DNA of 64,000 nt from Marinobacterium alkalitolerans (GTDB lineage Bacteria > Pseudomonadota > Gammaproteobacteria > Pseudomonadales > Balneatricaceae). The stretch's first letter is position 1, and the number at the start of each line of letters is the position of its first letter. Shown here piece by piece: positions 58,084-64,000 of the stretch. The position numbers and the translations under genes were made by a program. The notes under the pieces were generated by a model that worked only from the letters and a program-made list of their open reading frames with translations, ran no database searches and was not told the origin of the DNA. Location of the stretch: positions 124,001 to 188,000 of the forward strand of contig NZ_JACVEW010000001.1 of assembly GCF_017776525.1 (NCBI RefSeq). The letters are read 5' to 3'.

Positions 58084-59313
58084 TCAGGCCGCCGGTGTTC
58101 GACTCTCGTCCTTTTGCTGCTCCACCGGCTTATGGGTTTCACCCAGCACCTCGGCCAGGGTGCCGCGGGTCAGTTGACCGGTAAGCTGACCATCCTCATC
58201 CACCACCGGTAGCGGGTAGTCCGCGTCCAGCGTGTTGGGGATCACGGTTTCCAGCACCGCATGCGGGTCCACCGGTTCCACATCCTCGTAGAGTGCGGCA
58301 TCGAGCTTGGCGTCCTTGTTGTCCTGATAGGCCTGCTCCAGGCGTTCGGCCTTCACCACGCCCTGATAGCCGCTTTCATTGACCAGATAGCCATAGTCAC
58401 GCCCGAAGCCTTTCATCTGGCTCAGTGCATCGGCGATGGTATCGGCCGTGATGCGGTAGGCCGGGTCTTTCATCACCGTTTCCACCGTCAGGGCACGCGC
58501 CCGGTTCACATCGTGTACGAAGGCTTCCACGTAGTCGGTGGCCGGGTGCAGCAGGATCTCTTCCGGCTCGCCCTGCTGGACGATCTCACCATCCTTGAGA
58601 ATGGCGATGCGGTCACCCAGACGCAGGGCCTCGTCCAGATCGTGGGTAATGAAGATGATGGTCTTGTGCAGTTTCTCCTGCAGCTGGACCAGCTGGTCCT
58701 GCATTTCCGAGCGGATCAGCGGATCCAGCGCGGAGAAGGCTTCGTCCATCAGCAGAATTTCGGCATCGGTGCAGAGCGCTCGAGCCAGGCCCACACGCTG
58801 CTGCTGGCCGCCCGACAACTGGGCCGGATACTGTTCCTCGTAGCCTGCAAGGCCAACGGTTTCCAGCCACTGGCGTGCGCGGGAGAGGGATTCCGACTTG
58901 TCGACGCCCTGAATACGCAGGCCATAGGCCACGTTTTCAACCACGGTCTTGTGCGGCAGCAGGCCGAAGCGCTGGAACACCATCGACATCTTGTGGCGGC
59001 GGAACTGCTCCAGCTCCTTGGGGTTCAGCTGCATCACATCGGTGCCTTCAACCTTGATAACGCCCTCTGTTGGGTCAATCAGTCGGTTGAAGTGACGGAT
59101 CAGGGTCGACTTGCCGGAGCCAGACAGCCCCATGATCACGAAGATTTCGCCCGGGTTGATGCTGAGATTGATGTTTTTCAGCCCCAGTGTGTGGCCCGTG
59201 GCGGCCAGGATTTCGTCCTTGCTTTTGCCCTCGTGCACCAGCGACATGTGCTTGTCGGGGTTGTTGCCGAACAGCTTGTAGAGGTTCTCAACCTGAATCA
59301 GGGGATCAGCCAT
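58084..59313 (-). CDS. proV: Glycine betaine/proline ABC transporter ATP-binding subunit
   Basis: 409 residues. Walker A GLSGSGKSTLIRHFN, signature LSGGQQQRVGLARAL, Walker B ILLMDEAFSALDPL and switch His in FITHDLDEAL. The N-terminal LYKLFGNNPDKHMSLVHEGK extension is the ProV/OpuAA type. Two CBS domains follow (about 280-395), which sense ionic strength in OpuA systems. The ATG at 59313 overlaps proW by 8 bp; 29 in-frame upstream residues are not family-like. Confidence 0.95.
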   Translation of the reverse strand: MADPLIQVENLYKLFGNNPDKHMSLVHEGKSKDEILAATGHTLGLKNINLSINPGEIFVIMGLSGSGKSTLIRHFNRLIDPTEGVIKVEGTDVMQLNPKELEQFRRHKMSMVFQRFGLLPHKTVVENVAYGLRIQGVDKSESLSRARQWLETVGLAGYEEQYPAQLSGGQQQRVGLARALCTDAEILLMDEAFSALDPLIRSEMQDQLVQLQEKLHKTIIFITHDLDEALRLGDRIAILKDGEIVQQGEPEEILLHPATDYVEAFVHDVNRARALTVETVMKDPAYRITADTIADALSQMKGFGRDYGYLVNESGYQGVVKAERLEQAYQDNKDAKLDAALYEDVEPVDPHAVLETVIPNTLDADYPLPVVDEDGQLTGQLTRGTLAEVLGETHKPVEQQKDESRTPAA

Positions 59314-60205
59314 TATCCATACCTCCCAGATGACGCTGTGTACGCTTGGCGTACGCCTGAGATACGCGGTCGAAGATGATCGCCAGTGCCACGATGGCAA
59401 GGCCGTTCAGCAGACCCAGGGTGAAATACTGGTTGGTGATTGATTTCAGTACCGGCTGACCCAGACCGGATACACCGATCATGGAGGCGATCACCACCAT
59501 CGACAGGGCCATCATGATGGTCTGGTTGATACCCGCCATGATGGTCGGCATGGCCAGCGGCAACTGTACGCCCACCAGCCTCTGCATGGGGCTGGCGCCA
59601 TAGGCGGTGGCGGCTTCCAGTACATCCTTGTCGACCAGCCGTATGCCCAGGTTGGTCAGTCGGATGACCGGCGGAATGGCATAGATGATAACGGCAATAA
59701 CGCCGGGGATCTTGCCGATACCCAGCAGCATGACCACGGGAATGAGGTACACGAATGCGGGCATGGTCTGCATTACGTCCAGCACGGGCGTAATCAGAGT
59801 CTGCATGCGGTCGGACCGGGCCATGACAATGCCGATGGGTACCCCCAGAATGATCGCCATCAGGGTACAGACAAGTATGATGCTCATGGTACTCATGGCA
59901 TCTTCCCACATGCCGAAGTAGCCGATCAGCGTGAAGGAAACAACAACACCCAGACTCAGCTTCCAGGAGCGGCTGGCCAGATAGGCAAGGCCTGCCACGA
60001 TGGCGATGACCAGCCACCAGGGCGTGGCCAGCAGCAGCTTTTCAAACCAGACCAGGAAAGAGAGCAGGGGATCGAAAAAGGCTTCGATCATCTCGCCGTG
60101 TTCGCGCGAGAAGTCACGATAGGCGGTATCAAGGGTTTTTCGGATGTCACGCAACTCGGATCGATCAAGCTGCGGGACCTCGGTTAGCCAATTGGATTCG
60201 GCCAT
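59306..60205 (-). CDS. proW: Glycine betaine/proline ABC transporter permease
   Basis: 299 residues. A short amphipathic N-terminus is followed by about seven membrane helices, with TPWWLVIAIVAGLAYL early on. The coupling loop is EAATAYGASPMQRLVGVQLP near residue 210, and the ProW-typical MQTMPAFVYLIPVVMLLGIG precedes it. It forms the membrane channel for osmolyte import with ProV. The stop overlaps the start of proV by 8 bp. Confidence 0.95.
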   Translation of the reverse strand: MAESNWLTEVPQLDRSELRDIRKTLDTAYRDFSREHGEMIEAFFDPLLSFLVWFEKLLLATPWWLVIAIVAGLAYLASRSWKLSLGVVVSFTLIGYFGMWEDAMSTMSIILVCTLMAIILGVPIGIVMARSDRMQTLITPVLDVMQTMPAFVYLIPVVMLLGIGKIPGVIAVIIYAIPPVIRLTNLGIRLVDKDVLEAATAYGASPMQRLVGVQLPLAMPTIMAGINQTIMMALSMVVIASMIGVSGLGQPVLKSITNQYFTLGLLNGLAIVALAIIFDRVSQAYAKRTQRHLGGMDNG

Positions 60206-60223
60206 GACGGATCTCCAGTCAGG

Positions 60224-60255
60224 ACCGGGGCGGGCCGGATGGCCCGGCGCCCGGT
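60224..60255 (-). other. Hairpin between proX and proW
   Basis: Outer stem ACCGGG / CCCGGT and inner stem GGGCC / GGCCC around a GGAT loop, in the 67-bp proX-proW gap. No T-run. Its place, just after the binding-protein gene, suits message stabilisation or partial transcription stop. Confidence 0.6.
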
Positions 60256-60272
60256 ATCAGAGCATTGCAGAC

Positions 60273-61277
60273 TTACAGGGCATCCTTGACCTTGGTGGCC
60301 ACATCGGCCGGCAGCCATTTTGTCCAGACATCTTCATGCTCGAGCAGGAAGTATTCCATGGCGTATTCACCATCGGCCTGGTTGTCTTCCATCCATGCCA
60401 GCAGGCTGTTCATCTGATCGTTGGTGAACGCGCGCTTGCTCAGGTAGTCATAGGCAGCGGGTGCGCGTTCGGCGAAGTCAGCAGTGGTCACGGTCTGCAC
60501 CGGCGAAGGCGGATACATGGTGACGGTCGGCTCGGTACAGTCGGCGCTGGTGATGCAGTTGACGAAGGCGTCTTCATCCACGCCACTGCCGAAGTCCACT
60601 TTCACCATGTCGTACTTGCCCAGTACTGAGGTCGGCGCCCAGTAATAACCAAACCAGGCTTCTTCGCGTTCGTATGCCTTGGCGATGGAACCGGCAAGGC
60701 CGGCACCGGAGCCCGGATCCACAATCTCGAAGCCTGCTTCATCCAGGTTCAGCGCACGGAACAGGTTGCCGGATGAGATCTGGCAGTTCCAGCCCGCCGG
60801 GCAGCCGTAAAACGCTGAAAGGTCTGGGTCTTCCGGGTGTTCAAACAGTTTGGCGTTTTGCTTGATGCCTTCGATGGTGGCCAGGCTCGGGTCTTTTTCG
60901 ACCATGTAGGCCGGTACCCAGAAGCCCTCTTCACCGCCATCGGACAGGGAGTGACCGGCATAGGTCAGACGGCCTTCTTCCACACCCTTGTCGAGCGCTT
61001 CCTTGAGCGAGTTGCTCCACATTTCAGGTGCAATGTCAGGCTCGCCCTTCTCGATCATGGAGGTGCCGGTGGGCATGGTGTCGCCCGGGACCAGAGACGC
61101 ATCGCAGCCGTAGCCGTGTTCAAGGATGAAACGGTCCACGTTCGCGATCAGGGTCGCGGAGCTCCAGTTCATGTCCGCAATTTTGACAGTTCCGCATTCG
61201 CTGGCGTTCGCGAAGGAGCTGCCAATGACCAGGGGGAGTGCGGCAACTAGTGCTGTTGTTTTGAGTGCCTTCTTCAT
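60273..61277 (-). CDS. proX: Glycine betaine/proline-type substrate-binding protein
   Basis: 334 residues with a signal peptide (KKALKTTALVAALPLVIGSSFANA, cleavage near residue 26; given here as its hydrophobic core LVAALPLVIGSSF). The mature protein is OpuAC/ProX-like: VKIADMNWSSATLIANVD, GDTMPTGTSMIEKGEPDIAP, and the aromatic-rich EEAWFGYYWAPTSVLGKY expected of a betaine-binding box. First gene of the proXWV series, transcribed leftward and divergent from the MarR gene. GGAGAG precedes the ATG. Confidence 0.94.
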   Translation of the reverse strand: MKKALKTTALVAALPLVIGSSFANASECGTVKIADMNWSSATLIANVDRFILEHGYGCDASLVPGDTMPTGTSMIEKGEPDIAPEMWSNSLKEALDKGVEEGRLTYAGHSLSDGGEEGFWVPAYMVEKDPSLATIEGIKQNAKLFEHPEDPDLSAFYGCPAGWNCQISSGNLFRALNLDEAGFEIVDPGSGAGLAGSIAKAYEREEAWFGYYWAPTSVLGKYDMVKVDFGSGVDEDAFVNCITSADCTEPTVTMYPPSPVQTVTTADFAERAPAAYDYLSKRAFTNDQMNSLLAWMEDNQADGEYAMEYFLLEHEDVWTKWLPADVATKVKDAL

Positions 61278-61326
61278 GTTCTCTCCGGTTTTTTGGTCAG
61301 AAATGAGCGTTTACAAATTAATATTA

Positions 61327-61430
61327 CAATCTAATATTTAGAGTTCAAATGTTTTGCAATCGAATGAAAATATTTTTGTCATCCAGTGGAGACACCGCAC
61401 TGATACGGACAAACCCGTTTGATTCGATTG
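61327..61430. promoter_or_regulatory. Repeated CAATCKAAT motifs between proX and the MarR gene
   Basis: CAATCTAAT at 61327-61335, CAATCGAAT at 61357-61365 (30 bp, three helical turns, later), and a third copy inverted at 61422-61430 (ATTCGATTG). All lie in the AT-rich 181-bp divergent region. They are candidates for the binding site of the neighbouring MarR protein or an osmotic regulator. Confidence 0.45.
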
Positions 61431-61458
61431 GTTTTAACCAAGCAAAAAGTGAACCAGA

Positions 61459-61905
61459 ATGATTGATCCCCAGGATAAAGAGGCCCGATGGCAGACCATT
61501 CTTGTCTGCCTGCGACAGATCATGCGGGCTACAGACCTGCACTCGAAGCAGGTCAAGAAAGCCTGTGACTTGACCCTCCCCCAGGTCTTGTTGCTGCGCT
61601 CGATTCTTGAGCAGGGGGATGTAACGGTGAAGCGCCTGGCCTGGGAGATTTCGTTGAGCCAGGCAACGGTCACCACCATTCTGGATCGGCTGGAAGAGCG
61701 CGGACTGGTTGAACGCGTGCGCAGTCTGACTGACCGTCGTATCGTTAATGCGCGCTTGACGGTGCTGGGGCACGAAAAGCTGACGACTGCCCCCCCATTG
61801 CTGGATGAGGGGTTCATGCAGCGTTTCGGCAACCTGCCCGAGTCAGAGCAGATCCGGCTGACTCAGGCGTTGCGGCAGATGGCGGGTCTGTTGGCCCGGG
61901 AGTGA
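61459..61905 (+). CDS. MarR-family transcriptional regulator
   Basis: 148 residues. Winged helix with LTLPQVLLLRSILEQGDVTV, the recognition region SLSQATVTTILDRLEERGL and the wing VRSLTDRRIVNARLT (conserved D-R-R). No Cys in the usual redox positions. Divergent placement next to proXWV makes osmolyte-uptake control the likely role, as MarR-type EctR1 and GbsR-type proteins do for ectoine and betaine genes elsewhere. The ribosome-binding sequence is weak. Its stop is 2 bp from the convergent bacterioferritin gene. Confidence 0.9.
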   Translation: MIDPQDKEARWQTILVCLRQIMRATDLHSKQVKKACDLTLPQVLLLRSILEQGDVTVKRLAWEISLSQATVTTILDRLEERGLVERVRSLTDRRIVNARLTVLGHEKLTTAPPLLDEGFMQRFGNLPESEQIRLTQALRQMAGLLARE

Positions 61906-61907
61906 GG

Positions 61908-62375
61908 TTACATCTGTGATTGCAGGTAGTTCTGCAGTCCAACCCGATTGATCAGACCCAGCTGCTGCTCCAGCCAGTAGGCGTGATCCTCTTCGGTGTC
62001 GGCCAGCTGCTGGCGCAGCATCTCACGGGTCTGATAGTCCTGCTCCTGTTCACAGAGCGCGATCACCTGTTTCAGGTTGTGTGCAACACGGTACTCGGTA
62101 TCCAGATCATGCTGCAGCATCTCGGGTACGGTCTTGCCCACGTTGATCGGGTCGCGAGTGACCAGATCGGGTGTGCCTTCCAGGAACAGGATGCGCTCAA
62201 TCATCAGCTTGGCGTGCGCCTTTTCGTCTTCAAACTCGTGCGCTATGCGTTCATAGAGCTTGTTCAGCCCCCAGTCGGCATACATCTCGGAGTGGATGAA
62301 GTACTGGTCCATCGCCGAAAGCTCGCCCGCCAGCAATTTGTTTAGTGCATCGATGATTTTCGGGTTGCCTTTCAT
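61908..62375 (-). CDS. bfr: Bacterioferritin subunit with ferroxidase centre, no haem Met
   Basis: 155 residues. Ferroxidase ligands are present: E18, Y25, E51, H54, E94 and the E-E-x-H block at 128-131. Residue 52, the Met that binds haem between subunits in classic bacterioferritin, is Lys. It should oxidise and store iron but not bind haem by itself. It starts 3 bp after the stop of the partner gene, with GAGGA before the ATG. One extra residue lies before the C-terminal E-E-x-H compared with E. coli Bfr. Confidence 0.93.
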   Translation of the reverse strand: MKGNPKIIDALNKLLAGELSAMDQYFIHSEMYADWGLNKLYERIAHEFEDEKAHAKLMIERILFLEGTPDLVTRDPINVGKTVPEMLQHDLDTEYRVAHNLKQVIALCEQEQDYQTREMLRQQLADTEEDHAYWLEQQLGLINRVGLQNYLQSQM

Positions 62376-62378
62376 GGT

Positions 62379-62852
62379 CTAGTCCTCCTCGATGGCTGAC
62401 TGCAGGTAGTTCTGAATGCCAATTTCGCTGATCAGGTGCTGCTGCGCTTCGATCCAGTCCACGTGGTCTTCTTCCTGCTCCAGAATCTCCACCAGCAGGG
62501 CGCGGCTGACGTAATCCTGCCCGGCTTCGCACTGGGCGATGCTGTCCCGCAGCAGTTCCAGTTGCTCCATCTCCAGCGTCATGTCGCCCTGCAGCATCTC
62601 TTCGGTGTCTTCGCCGATACGCAGACGTTCCAGATGTTGCAGGTTGGGCAGTCCTTCCAGAAACAGAATGCGCTCAATCAGCTTGTCGGCCTGTTTCATG
62701 TCCAGAATGGATTTTTCGTAGGCCTTGTGGTTGAGCTTTTCCAGCCCCCAGTTCTTGAAGATGCGCGCATGCAGGAAGTACTGGTTGATCGATGTCAGCT
62801 CAAGGGTCAACACCCGGTTGAGCTGCTGCACCAGTGCAGGGTCGTGTTTCAT
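62379..62852 (-). CDS. bfr: Bacterioferritin subunit with haem Met, altered ferroxidase centre
   Basis: 157 residues. Haem ligand M52 is kept. The ferroxidase site is damaged: position 51 is Asp instead of Glu and position 54 Gln instead of His, while E18, Y25, E94, E127 and H130 remain. This is the mirror image of the downstream subunit, so the two probably build one mixed shell. It is first in the pair, with AAGGAGG 7 nt before the ATG. Confidence 0.93.
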   Translation of the reverse strand: MKHDPALVQQLNRVLTLELTSINQYFLHARIFKNWGLEKLNHKAYEKSILDMKQADKLIERILFLEGLPNLQHLERLRIGEDTEEMLQGDMTLEMEQLELLRDSIAQCEAGQDYVSRALLVEILEQEEDHVDWIEAQQHLISEIGIQNYLQSAIEED

Positions 62853-62991
62853 GTGTTCCTCCTTGGAGGTTGGCAGCCAGCCTTTGATGTATGGCTCAGT
62901 GTAGTGGCAACCCTTTCACAGTGCACAGAAGGTTGTCCAGACCCAGGTTACGGACAGGTGGGCCAATCTGAGCCACTATCAAAAGAAATTG

Positions 62992-63020
62992 TTGCAAATA
63001 AGAATGATTATATTTAAGAT
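62992..63020 (+). promoter_or_regulatory. Fur-like box inside a sigma-70 promoter
   Basis: TTGCAA (62992-62997) and TAAGAT (63015-63020) are separated by exactly 17 nt. The spacer and its edges (62997-63015) read AATAAGAATGATTATATTT, matching 11 of 19 bases of the classic Fur consensus, with the GAATGATT core common in Fur boxes. Bound Fur would cover the promoter completely. Confidence 0.55.
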
Positions 63021-63025
63021 TAACC

Positions 63026-63120
63026 CTGTTCATTGACAGGTCTGACTCACTAAAGAGTACGGCAGTGTGCTCAAGGTGATTGGTGCCACCTCCCAACTCC
63101 CCGGGAGGTGGCTTTTTTTT
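63026..63120 (+). ncRNA. Candidate Fur-repressed small RNA (about 95 nt)
   Basis: From the expected start of the Fur-covered promoter to a strong terminator there are about 95 nt and no ORF with a ribosome-binding site. The 5' end could form a CCTGT/ACAGG hairpin (63025-63040), followed by a single-stranded stretch with CTGACTCACT, then the terminator stem. This is the usual layout of RyhB/PrrF/NrrF-like iron-sparing RNAs. I cannot show sequence homology to any of them. Confidence 0.45.
63085..63120 (+). terminator. Strong Rho-independent terminator
   Basis: 10-bp perfect stem GCCACCTCCC / GGGAGGTGGC with an 8-nt loop and eight T. No plus-strand protein gene lies upstream for more than 1 kb (MarR ends at 61905, and the bfr genes face the other way), so it must end a short RNA. 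Confidence 0.93.
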
Positions 63121-63153
63121 CGATTTTACTCATCTTCACTTGAAGAGCGCGGT

Positions 63154-63182
63154 TTGACCTGCCCTGCCTGACTGCCTATTAT
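63154..63182 (+). promoter_or_regulatory. Sigma-70 promoter of the btuB leader
   Basis: TTGACC (63154-63159), 17 nt, TATTAT (63177-63182). Transcription should begin near 63189, just at the 5' edge of the riboswitch. Confidence 0.75.
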
Positions 63183-63189
63183 CCCGCCT

Positions 63190-63395
63190 GCTTCCGGTGT
63201 GCTGAACAGCTGTTCAGGACTTAAACGGGAAGTCGGTGCGTGTCTGAAAATTCCTGACAGCCACAAGGCCGACGCTGCCCCCGCAACGGTAGAGGCGTGA
63301 GCGATAACGAAAAGCCACTGTACCCTGAGGTATGGGAAGGCGTTGTTGCTCCTGGCTGAAAAGCCTGCCGCCTGAGCCCGGAGACCGGCCAGAAG
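63190..63395 (+). ncRNA. Cobalamin riboswitch
   Basis: The class I adenosylcobalamin aptamer core is present in order: AAACGGGAAGTCGGTGCG, the GACGCTGCCCCCGCAACGGT junction, the B12 box AGCCACTG (63313-63320), GGGAAGGCG, and the closing GCCCGGAGACCGGCC. It sits between a sigma-70 promoter and btuB. Downstream, CGCGGTG (63410 region) can pair with CACCGCG (63476 region), a possible expression platform. High cobalamin should lower btuB expression. Confidence 0.95.
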
Positions 63396-63538
63396 CCATT
63401 CGTCGGAATCGCGGTGGGCGATCAGCACGGACCCTGCCATCCTCCATGGCGGAGCGTCTGTCTGTGTAACCCCGTCACCGCGGCCGTGAACCCCAATGGC
63501 GTGCGGGTGGGCGCGCACAGGAATCATACAGACAGATC

Positions 63539-64000
63539 ATGAAACAGTTTTCTTTCCCGGCAGCGCTCCTGCTGGGCACATCCGTTGTGGCCGTTCAGGC
63601 CCAGACCAATCCCGATACACTGCTGGTGACGGCAACCCGCACGGCGCAGACTGCCGATCAGGCGCTGGCGGCTGTCAGCGTGATTGACCGGGCAACGATC
63701 GAGCGCTCGCAGGCGCAGACCGTAACCGACCTGCTCGCACAGACGCCGGGCGTGGTGATCACCAACAATGGTGGTCGCGGCAAAGCGACCTCGGTTGCCC
63801 TGCGCGGTACGAGCTCCAAGCAGGTGCTGGTACTGGTGGATGGCATCAAGGTGGGCTCGGCCACGCTGGGCACCACGGCCTTCGAGCACTTGTCCGTCAA
63901 CCAGATCGAACGGATTGAGGTGGTCCGCGGGCCTCGCTCCTCATTGTATGGCTCCGAGGCGATCGGAGGCGTGATCCAGATTTTTACCCGCAAAGGCCCG
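63539..64000 (+). CDS. btuB: TonB-dependent vitamin B12 receptor (5' part)
   Basis: 154 codons are visible and the reading frame runs off the right edge without a stop. A signal peptide (FSFPAALLLGTSVVAVQAQ, cleavage near residue 22) is followed by the TonB box DTLLVTATRT and a plug domain: ADQALAAVSVIDRATIER, LLAQTPGVVI, VALRGTSSKQVLVLVDGIKV, and IERIEVVRGPRSSLYGSEAI followed by GGVIQIFTR. With the cobalamin riboswitch in front, corrinoid uptake is the clear role. Full-length homologues are about 600 residues. Confidence 0.95.
   Translation, partial: MKQFSFPAALLLGTSVVAVQAQTNPDTLLVTATRTAQTADQALAAVSVIDRATIERSQAQTVTDLLAQTPGVVITNNGGRGKATSVALRGTSSKQVLVLVDGIKVGSATLGTTAFEHLSVNQIERIEVVRGPRSSLYGSEAIGGVIQIFTRKGP

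Larger units (their letters stand above)
62853..63538. other. Non-protein regulatory region between bfr and btuB
   Basis: 686 bp with no protein gene. Left to right it holds the bfr promoter area, a Fur-like promoter, a short candidate RNA ending in a strong terminator, a sigma-70 promoter, a cobalamin riboswitch and the btuB leader. Confidence 0.85.

Noticed and set aside
63126-63527. 133-codon frame on the minus strand before btuB.
   Set aside because: It lies across the cobalamin riboswitch and promoter; the RNA structure explains the conservation-like sequence.

Overview
The window is a chromosomal segment of a GC-rich gammaproteobacterium. It carries Pseudomonas/Oceanospirillales-type neighbourhoods: gshB-tonB-yqgE, metK divergent from tkt-epd-pgk-fba, srkA, and the glutathione-dependent formaldehyde pair. 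It also has ProXWV-type osmolyte uptake, an NSS sodium symporter and a cobalamin-riboswitch TonB receptor, which suggest a marine or halotolerant relative of Marinobacterium or Marinobacter. The genus is an inference; no rRNA gene is present. I see no prophage, insertion sequence, CRISPR array or tRNA.

Layout. 1-4.5 kb: yqgE (cut by the left edge), a TonB-family protein, gshB, rsmE and metK, all on the minus strand. 4.8-10.2 kb: tkt-epd-pgk-fba central-carbon operon. 10.4-21.9 kb: mixed genes, including a small membrane peptide, an EamA exporter, an HD-GYP protein, a GcvA-like LysR gene that appears to start with AUU, an amino-acid-type chemoreceptor, srkA, a 2OG oxygenase, a 3D-domain lipoprotein, an SDR/ABC1-kinase pair, yacL and a Prx5 peroxiredoxin. 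21.9-25.3 kb: formaldehyde detoxification (fghA, adhC) with a LysR gene and an inverted pair of extragenic repeats. 25.3-33.5 kb: a complete 'GAK system' locus. 33.6-36.8 kb: ahpF and ahpC with matching OxyR-type promoters, and a HAD phosphatase. 36.9-40.7 kb: an HNH endonuclease gene in AT-richer DNA, a tiny Cys-containing ORF and a 7TM diguanylate cyclase. 40.7-47.2 kb: ugpBAEC-ugpQ with a DeoR/GlpR-type regulator and a HAD phosphatase. 47.3-50.9 kb: two different sirtuins, a lipocalin, a DODA-type dioxygenase and a GGCT protein. 51-57 kb: NSS transporter, branched-chain/aromatic amino-acid dehydrogenase and fused indolepyruvate:ferredoxin oxidoreductase. 58-62 kb: proXWV with a divergent MarR regulator. 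61.9-64 kb: two complementary bacterioferritin subunits, a candidate Fur-repressed small RNA, a cobalamin riboswitch and btuB (cut by the right edge).

The most interesting system is the GAK locus at 25.3-33.5 kb. Seven overlapping or closely spaced minus-strand genes encode a PhoU-like/APH-type kinase fusion, an ATP-grasp ligase, an HprK-related kinase, a SixA-Nudix fusion, a second histidine phosphatase, a metallophosphoesterase and an amphi-Trp protein. A CofD-like protein is divergent. To my knowledge the family is named only from gene co-occurrence and has no established function. A 12-of-14 match to a Pho box lies in the divergent promoter and, with the PhoU-like domain, points to phosphate-linked control. 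Second in interest is the candidate iron-responsive sRNA: a promoter whose spacer is a Fur-like box, followed about 70-90 nt later by a strong terminator with no protein gene between, and flanked by iron-storage genes.
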